Shown: one piece after another, positions 47,603-54,823 of the stretch | How positions within the stretch are numbered: position 1 is the first letter of the stretch | How the letters are laid out: each line of letters starts with the position of its first letter | Assembly: GCA_022839785.1 (NCBI GenBank) | Contig: JALHJW010000002.1 | Span: 483,198-547,197 of the forward strand | Source: Desulfovibrio sp. | GTDB taxonomy: Bacteria > Desulfobacterota > Desulfovibrionia > Desulfovibrionales > Desulfovibrionaceae | Direction of reading: 5' to 3' | DNA: 64,000 bases | The notes under the pieces: model-generated | What the model saw: only the letters and a program-made list of their open reading frames with translations | Told to the model about the DNA's origin: nothing | Database searches by the model: none | Made by a program: the position numbers and the translations under genes

Positions 47603-48577
47603 ATGAGTGACGAAATCGCTCTCGATGAGGAGTTTCAGCAAAACAGACGGATCAACCGACAGACGGTTGACGAGGTCATGACCAGACGCTTCGGGCAGGC
47701 CTATGTGGAGTACAGGAGCCTGTGGCGCAAAAGCGGTCCGGGGTATGTACCGGAAGTGCCGATCCATATCGATATCGAAACCATAGATTTGTGCAATTAC
47801 AAGTGCAAGTATTGCTGGAGAAACAGCGAAACGCGGTATGTAGACCCGGAAAAAATCAACACGGGAAAAAAATTTCCCGTACGAATATTTCGGAAAATTC
47901 TTGATGAGGTGGCGTCCAAAGGGCTGTATTCCGTTAATTTCGGGTTTTCTGGAGAGTGTCTGCTGAATGATGATCTCGTAAAGATGGTGGGCATGGCAAG
48001 AGATGCCGGCGTCATCGACATACGCATAATAACGAATGGATCGTTATTGAACAGAGACAAGGCGTACAGACTTGTTGACGCTGGAGTGACATTTTTTTCT
48101 ATTTCTATAGATGCATGCTCCGCAGAGACGTATAAGAAAATCAAAGGGAATAACAATTTTCAAAAATTGCGCGAGAACCTTCTTTTGCTTCGAGAGTTGC
48201 AGAAGGATGAACTGCCGTTGATCCGGACGAGTTTTTACCCATGTCCTGAGAATCGTGATGAGGAAGAGCAGTTTGTCGATGCCTTCTCACCGCTAAGCGA
48301 CTTCATCGACATACAGCCATTCACGAGCCCAGAGCCTGACGAGGCCGCTCCGGTTGCTCCATTCTGCGATATTCCGTTCCGGAGGCTGAGCATATTCGCG
48401 GATGGAGAGGTTGCGCCGTGTTGCACCTTCTTCAGCAGAAAATTGATAGTCGGCAATGTGATCTCTCAAACGATTGAAGAAATATGGAATTCCCAGAAGA
48501 TGAACTGCATACGGGATATGTTCGTCAAGAGGAAAACATCTGGAATATGCAGAACGTGCCTGTCGTCAACTCGCTGA
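47603..48577 (+). CDS. Radical SAM/SPASM-domain enzyme
   Basis: A 324-aa radical SAM protein. The core cluster ligands are C64, C68 and C71 in CNYKCKYC, followed by the GxGE-like FSGECLLNDD and ITNGSLLN. The C-terminus has a SPASM/twitch cluster with the pattern CDIPFRRLSIFADGEVAPCC, then IVGNVISQTIEEIWNS and CRTC. SPASM proteins modify peptides, sugars or cofactors. AT-rich like its neighbours. It is followed 13 bases later by a methyltransferase, so the two may act on the same substrate. Confidence 0.87.
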   Translation: MSDEIALDEEFQQNRRINRQTVDEVMTRRFGQAYVEYRSLWRKSGPGYVPEVPIHIDIETIDLCNYKCKYCWRNSETRYVDPEKINTGKKFPVRIFRKILDEVASKGLYSVNFGFSGECLLNDDLVKMVGMARDAGVIDIRIITNGSLLNRDKAYRLVDAGVTFFSISIDACSAETYKKIKGNNNFQKLRENLLLLRELQKDELPLIRTSFYPCPENRDEEEQFVDAFSPLSDFIDIQPFTSPEPDEAAPVAPFCDIPFRRLSIFADGEVAPCCTFFSRKLIVGNVISQTIEEIWNSQKMNCIRDMFVKRKTSGICRTCLSSTR

Positions 48578-48590
48578 AGGAGCTGTGCTC

Positions 48591-49532
48591 ATGTACATGA
48601 ACAGTACGCTGGAAAGTGTTCTTCGGAACTACATGATTGCATATTGGCTGCGTCCTGAGACGGCCATATGGCGTACGTGCGACTGGATGGCGCTGAAGGA
48701 TTTCTCCTTCAGGGAACCCATGGCGGAACTCGCCTGCGGCGACGGGCTGAATTCCTATATCATGCTCGGCGGAAATCTTCCCTTTGAATGGGACGACTCG
48801 CTCCAGGTCAGGAACGTGTCTCCGGAGGAATATTTCGACGGAGTGGATATTTACGATTATTCATCCGAGGACGCAGTCATCCCGGTCGAAGTGCCGACCC
48901 CGCCGCTTCGCTACGCCCTTGGAGTGGACTGGAAGCCGAATCTCCTGAAAAAGGCGGCGTTGATGAAGACCCACGACGCGCTTCACGTTGCTGATCTCAA
49001 TGACAAGCTCTTCATGCCTGACGAGAGCTTCATGACCGTGTTCAGCAATTCGCTCTATTGGGTCAAAAACATAGACCAACTTGTCGCGGAGATCTATCGC
49101 TTACTGAAGCCGGGCGGGCGTCTGATAACGCTTCTTGTCAACAGCAATATGCGTAAGAACATGGTGATCGAGAAATACTTCGAGACGAAATGCAGAATTT
49201 TCAAATATCTTGATCGCGGGCGTCATCTGCATTATGAGCAACCGCTTGAAGAGTCTGAGTGGAAAAAAATATTCACGAAAGCCGGATTCCAGATATCTTC
49301 ATGGAAAGGAGCGATAAGCACGAGACTTGTTGCCATACAGGAGGTCGGTCTTCGTCCGATCGCTCCTGTGATCATCAATATGGCGCAAAAGCTTTCAAGA
49401 CAGGATATGATAGAAATAAAACACCAATGGATCTCATATTTTGAATACCTTTCAAGGCCACTGTTTGAGAACTGGATCTTGGATCCGTCGTTGGAAAGCT
49501 GTTATTACGCAGTTGAACTTGTCAAGGAGTAG
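48591..49532 (+). CDS. SAM-dependent methyltransferase-like protein
   Basis: A 313-aa protein with a class I methyltransferase fold. MAELACGDGLNSYIM is a plausible motif I, and LKPGGRLITLLVNSN is the typical post-motif strand. Between them is a long insertion (FEWDDSLQVRNVSPEEYFDG). AAGGAG lies 8 bases before ATG 48591; an in-frame GTG six bases earlier is less likely. Late residues include SYFEYLSRPLFENWILDPS. The substrate is unknown, probably a sugar or lipid of this locus. Confidence 0.75.
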   Translation: MYMNSTLESVLRNYMIAYWLRPETAIWRTCDWMALKDFSFREPMAELACGDGLNSYIMLGGNLPFEWDDSLQVRNVSPEEYFDGVDIYDYSSEDAVIPVEVPTPPLRYALGVDWKPNLLKKAALMKTHDALHVADLNDKLFMPDESFMTVFSNSLYWVKNIDQLVAEIYRLLKPGGRLITLLVNSNMRKNMVIEKYFETKCRIFKYLDRGRHLHYEQPLEESEWKKIFTKAGFQISSWKGAISTRLVAIQEVGLRPIAPVIINMAQKLSRQDMIEIKHQWISYFEYLSRPLFENWILDPSLESCYYAVELVKE

Positions 49533-49627
49533 TGTTTTCACTTGCGCGCAGTGCTGTGTCGCGGGTGTCTTCTGTCTGGTGCACTGTGCGGTACCGTCTC
49601 CTGTGCGAGTGAGGGGTGAGGTGAGTT

Positions 49628-50680
49628 ATGCATCCTCTGCGTCTGGGTAAACGGGTGGTCGGTGGAGAGAGTCCTGCGTTCATCATCGCCGAACTGTCCG
49701 CAAATCATCTCCAGTCGATCGAGCGGGCCAGGGAACTCGTGGCGGCGGCGCATGCCTCGGGAGCGGACGCCGTCAAGCTGCAGACATACACTCCGGACAC
49801 GATGACCCTTGATTGCCGAAGCGAACTCTTCGCGGTCGGCCATGGGACGATCTGGGAAGGTCGGAACCTTTACGACCTGTACCGCGAGGCCCACACGCCA
49901 TGGGAATGGCACGCGGAACTCAAGGTGGAGGCCGAGCGGCGCGGCCTCGTCTTTTTCTCCACGCCTTTCGACCATACGGCCGTGGATTTTTTGGAAGACC
50001 TTGGAGTCGAGCTTTACAAGGTCGCCTCCTTCGAAGTGGTGGACATCCCCCTGCTGCGCAGGATCGCAGCGACGTCAAAGCCTGTGATCATGTCCACCGG
50101 GATGGCTTCCCTTGCTGAAATCGACGAGGCGGTGAGGACGCTTCGCCAGGGCGGATGCCCCGGACTGGCGTTGCTCAAATGTACGAGCGCCTATCCGGCG
50201 CCGCCCGAGGAGATGAACCTGCGCACCCTGCCCCATCTCGGCCAAGCGTTCGGCGTGCCCGTGGGGCTCTCGGACCACACGCTGGGTATTGCCGTGCCGA
50301 CTGCCGCAACAGCTCTCGGCGCATGCATCATCGAAAAGCATTTCACGCTTTCACGCGCCCAGAAGGGGCCGGACAGCGAATTCTCGCTGGAGCCGCACGA
50401 ATTCAAGGCAATGGTCCTGGCCGTGCGGGAGACGGAAAAGGCGCTTGGCGACGTGTCGTATGCCTTGACCGCCAAGGAGGCGTCGAGCCGCGTCTTCAGG
50501 CGATCCCTCTTCGTGGTGCAGGACATCCGGGCCGGAGAGATCTTCACGTCCGACAACGTCCGTTCCATTCGTCCCGGTCATGGCCTTGCCCCGAAACATC
50601 TCGATCTTGTTCTCGGACGGAGGGCCGTGCGCGATGTCCCGAAGGGGACGCCGCTGTCCTTCGATCTGATTGGAGGCTGA
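49628..50680 (+). CDS. pseI: Pseudaminic acid synthase
   Basis: A 350-aa NeuB-family TIM-barrel enzyme condensing the PseG product with phosphoenolpyruvate. It shows AFIIAELSANHLQSIERA, ADAVKLQTYTPDTMTLD, FFSTPFDHTAVDFLEDLGVELYK and KCTSAYPAPPEEMNL. The C-terminal antifreeze-like SAF domain runs from FRRSLFVVQDIRAGEIF to the end. The PseI branch is indicated by the SANHLQS start and HGTIWEGRNLY. It is followed 4 bases later by the amidotransferase gene. Confidence 0.95.
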   Translation: MHPLRLGKRVVGGESPAFIIAELSANHLQSIERARELVAAAHASGADAVKLQTYTPDTMTLDCRSELFAVGHGTIWEGRNLYDLYREAHTPWEWHAELKVEAERRGLVFFSTPFDHTAVDFLEDLGVELYKVASFEVVDIPLLRRIAATSKPVIMSTGMASLAEIDEAVRTLRQGGCPGLALLKCTSAYPAPPEEMNLRTLPHLGQAFGVPVGLSDHTLGIAVPTAATALGACIIEKHFTLSRAQKGPDSEFSLEPHEFKAMVLAVRETEKALGDVSYALTAKEASSRVFRRSLFVVQDIRAGEIFTSDNVRSIRPGHGLAPKHLDLVLGRRAVRDVPKGTPLSFDLIGG

Positions 50681-50684
50681 ATCC

Positions 50685-51896
50685 ATGGCCGAACTCAGGC
50701 GGTGCTCAAAGTGCGTGATCCCCGAGACACACGAAACGATCCAGTTCGATGATGCCGGCGTGTGCAACATCTGCCGCCAGCATGCGCACAAGCAGACGGC
50801 CATTGACTGGAAGGCGCGGAAAAAGGAGCTGCAGGAACTCATCAAAACCTACCGGGGCAAGTACGACTATGACTGCCTCGTGCCCTTTTCCGGGGGCAAG
50901 GACTCGACATTCACCCTCTACCATTTGGTCAAGGAGTATGGCCTCAAGCCCCTGGTCGTGCGTTTCGACCACGGTTTTCTGCGGCCCAACCTGCACGCCA
51001 ACGCGGTACGGACGTTCAGGACGCTCGGCGTGGACGTGCATACCTTCACCCCCAACTGGAAGATCGTTCAAAAACTCATGCTGCAGAGTTTTCTGGAAAA
51101 GGGAGACTTTTGTTGGCACTGCCATACCGGAATCTTCGCCTATCCGATGTGGGTCGCTCTGGAAAAGAACATCCCGCTGATATTCTGGGGAGAGCCCTCG
51201 GCGGAGTACACGGCCTACTACACCTACGAGCAGCCTGAGGAGGTCGACGAGAAGCGCTTCAACCGTTTCGTGAACCTCGGCATCAGCGCCCAGGACATGC
51301 TCGTCCGGCTGGGCGGAGTCGTCGATGAGCGCGACATGAAGCCCTACACCTATCCGCCGCTCAAGGAACTGCGCAAGCTGGGCTATCGTTCGGTCTGCCT
51401 CGGGTCCTACATCCCGTGGGACGTGAAGTCGCAGTCCGCGCTCATCGCCCGGGAGCTGGGCTGGAAGGGCGACGAGGTGGAAGGCGTGCCGCCGGGCTAC
51501 GAGTACGAGAAGATCGAGTGCTACATGCAAGGCGTGCGGGACTACATCAAATACGTCAAGAGGGGCTACGCCCGCAGCTCGCATCTGACTTCGCTGGACA
51601 TCCGCAACGGCAGGATGTCCCGTGAGGAAGCCCTGCAGCTTGTACAGCGCTATGAGGGCCGCAAGCCGGCGGCTTTGCGTCTTTTTCTGGAATACGTCGG
51701 CCTGAGCGAGGAGGAATTCCTGCGAGTGGCTCTTGCCCATGGAGTCTCCCCGTATGAGCACGACCCGTCGGGCACGAAGGCCGGCGACATCCCGTGGGAC
51801 TACGACCAGTGGCCTCGCCATGGCGGCATGCCCCGGGCGGAGACAGAGGAGATGCTGACGCGCTGGGAGCGCAGCCATGGCCGGAGAGGCGGCTGA
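50685..51896 (+). CDS. pseA: N-acetyl-sugar amidotransferase (PseA/WbpG type)
   Basis: A 403-aa ATP-PPi-loop enzyme that should convert a sugar acyl-amide to an amidine using ammonia. The PP-loop is PFSGGKDSTFTLY (about residues 72-84); an N-terminal Cys cluster CSKCVIPETHETIQFD with CNIC may bind zinc. Later motifs are FCWHCHTGIFAYP and DYIKYVKRGYARSSHL, typical of the family. GGAGG precedes the ATG at 50685. With hisH and hisF following it forms the known three-gene amidotransferase module, here likely making an acetamidino-substituted pseudaminic acid. Confidence 0.9.
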   Translation: MAELRRCSKCVIPETHETIQFDDAGVCNICRQHAHKQTAIDWKARKKELQELIKTYRGKYDYDCLVPFSGGKDSTFTLYHLVKEYGLKPLVVRFDHGFLRPNLHANAVRTFRTLGVDVHTFTPNWKIVQKLMLQSFLEKGDFCWHCHTGIFAYPMWVALEKNIPLIFWGEPSAEYTAYYTYEQPEEVDEKRFNRFVNLGISAQDMLVRLGGVVDERDMKPYTYPPLKELRKLGYRSVCLGSYIPWDVKSQSALIARELGWKGDEVEGVPPGYEYEKIECYMQGVRDYIKYVKRGYARSSHLTSLDIRNGRMSREEALQLVQRYEGRKPAALRLFLEYVGLSEEEFLRVALAHGVSPYEHDPSGTKAGDIPWDYDQWPRHGGMPRAETEEMLTRWERSHGRRGG

Positions 51897-51901
51897 CTGC
51901 C

Positions 51902-52519
51902 ATGATCGCGGTCATTGATTATGGGATGGGCAACCTGCGGTCCGTGGTCAACGCCATCGAAATGGCCGGGGGAAATCCTGAGGTCGTCTCGGATCCGTCC
52001 ATGCTGCAGGCTGCGGAGCGCATCGTGCTGCCCGGGGTGGGGGCCTTCGGCGACTGCATCGCGAATCTGACGCGCACCGGCTTCGCCGAAACGCTGGATC
52101 GCGAGGTGCGCGGCAAAGGACGCCCGATTTTGGGTATTTGCCTCGGCATGCAGGTCATGGCCCGTCGGGGGGTCGAATTCGGGGAGCATGCCGGACTTGG
52201 CTGGTTCGCTGCGGAGGTGCTGCGCATCCAACCGGCTGATCCTGCCCTGCGTGTGCCGCAGGTCGGGTGGAACGACCTTAATGTCCGCAGGGAACATCCC
52301 GTACTGCGGGGCCTGCCCAAGGGGGGCGATGTCTACTTCGTGCATTCCTTCCAGATGTGCTGCGATGATCCCGCTGATATTCTCGCAACCTGCGACTATG
52401 GGGGGGCGATAACGGCCGCCGTGGCCAAGGACAACATTGTGGCCACCCAGTTCCACCCCGAAAAGAGCCAGGATGTGGGGCTTGCGTTGCTTGCGAACTT
52501 TCTGCGCTGGAACCCGTAA
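51902..52519 (+). CDS. hisH: HisH-like glutaminase subunit
   Basis: A 205-aa class I glutamine amidotransferase. Nucleophile Cys is in LGICLGMQVMARRG, and the His-Glu pair in ATQFHPEKSQ. The glutaminase should release ammonia for the neighbouring HisF-like/PseA pair rather than for histidine synthesis. No other his gene is present. It starts 5 bases after pseA and is followed after 1 base by hisF. Confidence 0.92.
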   Translation: MIAVIDYGMGNLRSVVNAIEMAGGNPEVVSDPSMLQAAERIVLPGVGAFGDCIANLTRTGFAETLDREVRGKGRPILGICLGMQVMARRGVEFGEHAGLGWFAAEVLRIQPADPALRVPQVGWNDLNVRREHPVLRGLPKGGDVYFVHSFQMCCDDPADILATCDYGGAITAAVAKDNIVATQFHPEKSQDVGLALLANFLRWNP

Positions 52520-52520
52520 G

Positions 52521-53309
52521 ATGTTCAAGAAGAGGCTCATCCCCAAACTGCAGATGAAGACCGTCCAGATGGGCGGACGGCCGCGGACGGCCCTGGTCAC
52601 GACCAGAACGTTCAGCGAGGTCTTCCAGATCGGCGATCCGGTCTCCCAAGCCAAGATCTACCAGGCCCAGGCCGCGGACGAGCTGGTCTTTCTCGACCTG
52701 GACGCCACGACCGAGGCGCGGGAGACGCTGGCCACGGTCGTGGAACAGGCGGCCGAGGAGATTTTCATGCCCATTACGGTGGGGGGGGGCGTCCGGTCCG
52801 TGGCGGACTTCCGGAGACTGCTGCAGAGCGGGGCCGACAAGGTGGCGGTCAACACCTGGGCGGTCGAAACTCCAGGGTTCATCGAGGCGGCCGCGGGGCA
52901 GTTCGGGGCGCAATGCGTCGTTCTTTCCATCGACTTCCGGCGCGAAGCGGACGGCGTCTGCAGGGTCTTCACGCACGGCGGAAGGCGAGCCTCGCAGTGG
53001 GATGTCGTTGCCTGGGCGCAGCGAGGAGAGGTTTTGGGCGCAGGAGAGCTGCTGTTGACCTCCATCGACCGCGACGGCACCCGCGAGGGGCTCGATCTCG
53101 CCCTCATCCGGCAAGTTGCCGGGGCCGTGGGAATTCCGGTAATCGCCTCGGGAGGGTGCGGACTGGCGCGGCATTTCGTCGAAGGGTTCCTGGACGGCCG
53201 CGCAGATGCCATTGCGGCAGGCACGTATTTCTGCTTCAAGGACGAAAATCCCATGCAGACACGCTCACGCATCGCGAATGCGGGCATACCCATCAGGTTG
53301 CACCAGTGA
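52521..53309 (+). CDS. hisF: HisF-like ammonia-channel subunit, catalytic Asp lost
   Basis: A 262-aa TIM-barrel paralogue of imidazole-glycerol-phosphate synthase HisF. The N-terminus RLIPKLQMKTVQMGG aligns with the canonical IIPCLDV..G, so the catalytic Asp11 of HisF is Gln11 here. Phosphate-binding loops (ITVGGGVRS, IASGGCGL) and the second acid region (LSIDFRREADG) are kept. It is therefore probably a channel or scaffold that delivers ammonia from HisH to the PseA amidotransferase, not a histidine enzyme. One base separates it from hisH. Confidence 0.9.
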   Translation: MFKKRLIPKLQMKTVQMGGRPRTALVTTRTFSEVFQIGDPVSQAKIYQAQAADELVFLDLDATTEARETLATVVEQAAEEIFMPITVGGGVRSVADFRRLLQSGADKVAVNTWAVETPGFIEAAAGQFGAQCVVLSIDFRREADGVCRVFTHGGRRASQWDVVAWAQRGEVLGAGELLLTSIDRDGTREGLDLALIRQVAGAVGIPVIASGGCGLARHFVEGFLDGRADAIAAGTYFCFKDENPMQTRSRIANAGIPIRLHQ

Positions 53310-53316
53310 GATTCAC

Positions 53317-53868
53317 ATGGAAGACGGGCAGAAGATAGTGACCAGCGGGCCGAGGGTGTGTCTTCGTCCAGTGGAGGAAGCCGATGCGCATGGTGCGTAT
53401 CTGCGCTGGGTGAATGATCCTGAGGTCGTGCGCTGTCTGGAGTCGCGATTTACCGTGCATACGGTGGAAAGTCTGGAACAGTATATTCGATCTATGACGC
53501 AAAGCGGATCCCATGTATTCCTGGCCATAATGCTGCTAAAAAATCAACGGCACATTGGGAATCTCAAGCTCGGCCCCATCGACCGCAACCACGGGACAGC
53601 TGATCTGGGCATATTGATTGGAGAAAAAGATTGTTGGGGTAGAGGATTGGCAACGGAAGCTATTGCTCTTGCCACCGAGTATGCTTTTTCAGAACTTCGA
53701 CTGCGGAAGATTACAGCGGGAAGTTACTCGAACAACCCGGGCTCAGTGAAAGCATTTGTGAAAGCAGGTTGGGAAGTTGAGGGATCAATGCGGATGCAGT
53801 ACATAGCTTCAGGAAAGCTCGTTGATAAGATACTGCTTGCAGCGTTTGCTGATCGGCAGGGAGTATGA
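53317..53868 (+). CDS. GNAT N-acetyltransferase, candidate PseH
   Basis: A 183-aa RimJ/RimL-like acetyltransferase. It starts VCLRPVEEADAHGAYLRWVNDPEV, has the acetyl-CoA loop GEKDCWGRGLATEAIALATEYAF and NPGSVKAFVKAGWEVEGS. PseH, the step that acetylates the 4-amino sugar between PseC and PseG, is otherwise missing from the locus, and this protein, just after the pseA-hisHF module, is the best candidate. It could alternatively acetylate another amino group. GC content falls through this gene. Confidence 0.8.
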   Translation: MEDGQKIVTSGPRVCLRPVEEADAHGAYLRWVNDPEVVRCLESRFTVHTVESLEQYIRSMTQSGSHVFLAIMLLKNQRHIGNLKLGPIDRNHGTADLGILIGEKDCWGRGLATEAIALATEYAFSELRLRKITAGSYSNNPGSVKAFVKAGWEVEGSMRMQYIASGKLVDKILLAAFADRQGV

Positions 53869-54803
53869 TGAAGACTGCGCGTGCATGGTTGATTGACCAT
53901 GTCGGCTCAATAATATCCATTGCGTGGATGTATAAAAATCTTGATGCAAAAACATTCAGGGAAAATGTTCGAGAGCATTTGAGAGTTTGGCTCAAGGCAC
54001 ACTTTTCAAAGAGAATGTATAATGTCAAGAGTTACGAGGATCTCCTTGCGCACAAAAAGAGTCAGCGGGTGTTTATTTTCGGAAGCGGTTATTCCATAAA
54101 CAGTATCACAGATGAAGAATGGAACCATATTGGCAAATTCGACACGATAGGGTTTAACGGGTCGATCTATCTCGACAAGATACCCCAAAAGTTTCTTGTG
54201 TTCCGCGCCTGGACAGAGATCGCGGCAGGTTTGGTGAACTGGAGGAATGATACTTTTGAAGTTTTAAGCGTTATAAAAAACAATCAAAAACTTGATGAGA
54301 CGATATTTCTTTTTCCAAATAACATATCGTCAGTGTTTAATAATAGGATTATCGCGGACAAGCTCTGGGATAAGAAGAATGCTCTATACTTCTATTATAC
54401 TGACAAATTAAGCAAGCTTCCTCATGCTGATATGCGCAATGGACTTGTGCATGCAACTGGATCGCTTTGCTCCGCGATAAGTTTGGCAGTTGGCCTAGGC
54501 TATAAAGAGATCGTCCTGGCTGGCGTAGATCTTTATGATAATAGATACTTTTGGCTGCCGTACGAGAAAACTCTGTCCTGGTCTGAAACTGAACAAAAAG
54601 CAGTGCCAGGTGATGTGAATCCACGTGGACTTGCAGTCAATAGCGTTCATAACACTGTGAACAATGGGATTATCGAACTCATCAAGGAATGGAATCTGGC
54701 GTTTAAAGAGCAACTCGGAATATCGATGTGTATATATAATCCCAAGTCTCTTTTGTCAGAAGTGCTCCCAATATACGATAGGGGCAAAAATGCTGGTTCT
54801 TAG
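53865..54803 (+). CDS. GT42/DUF115-like protein, candidate nonulosonate transferase
   Basis: A 312-aa AT-rich gene overlapping the GNAT stop. The pattern VFIFGSGYSINSITDEEWN, FDTIGFNGSIYL, then ATGSLCSAISLAVGLGYKEIVLAGVDLYDN and the His in VNSVHNTVNNG recalls the Campylobacter Cst sialyltransferases (GT42) and related DUF115/MAF proteins. A role in transferring the CMP-activated pseudaminic acid is a reasonable hypothesis. A different DUF115 function is the alternative. ATG 53865 or 53868 may be the start. Confidence 0.6.
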   Translation: MMKTARAWLIDHVGSIISIAWMYKNLDAKTFRENVREHLRVWLKAHFSKRMYNVKSYEDLLAHKKSQRVFIFGSGYSINSITDEEWNHIGKFDTIGFNGSIYLDKIPQKFLVFRAWTEIAAGLVNWRNDTFEVLSVIKNNQKLDETIFLFPNNISSVFNNRIIADKLWDKKNALYFYYTDKLSKLPHADMRNGLVHATGSLCSAISLAVGLGYKEIVLAGVDLYDNRYFWLPYEKTLSWSETEQKAVPGDVNPRGLAVNSVHNTVNNGIIELIKEWNLAFKEQLGISMCIYNPKSLLSEVLPIYDRGKNAGS

Positions 54804-54823
54804 ATGTAAAATGCAAATCGATC

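Noticed and set aside
51902..53309. Histidine biosynthesis operon
   Set aside because: Only hisH- and hisF-like genes are present, they follow a PseA-type amidotransferase, and HisF lacks its catalytic Asp.
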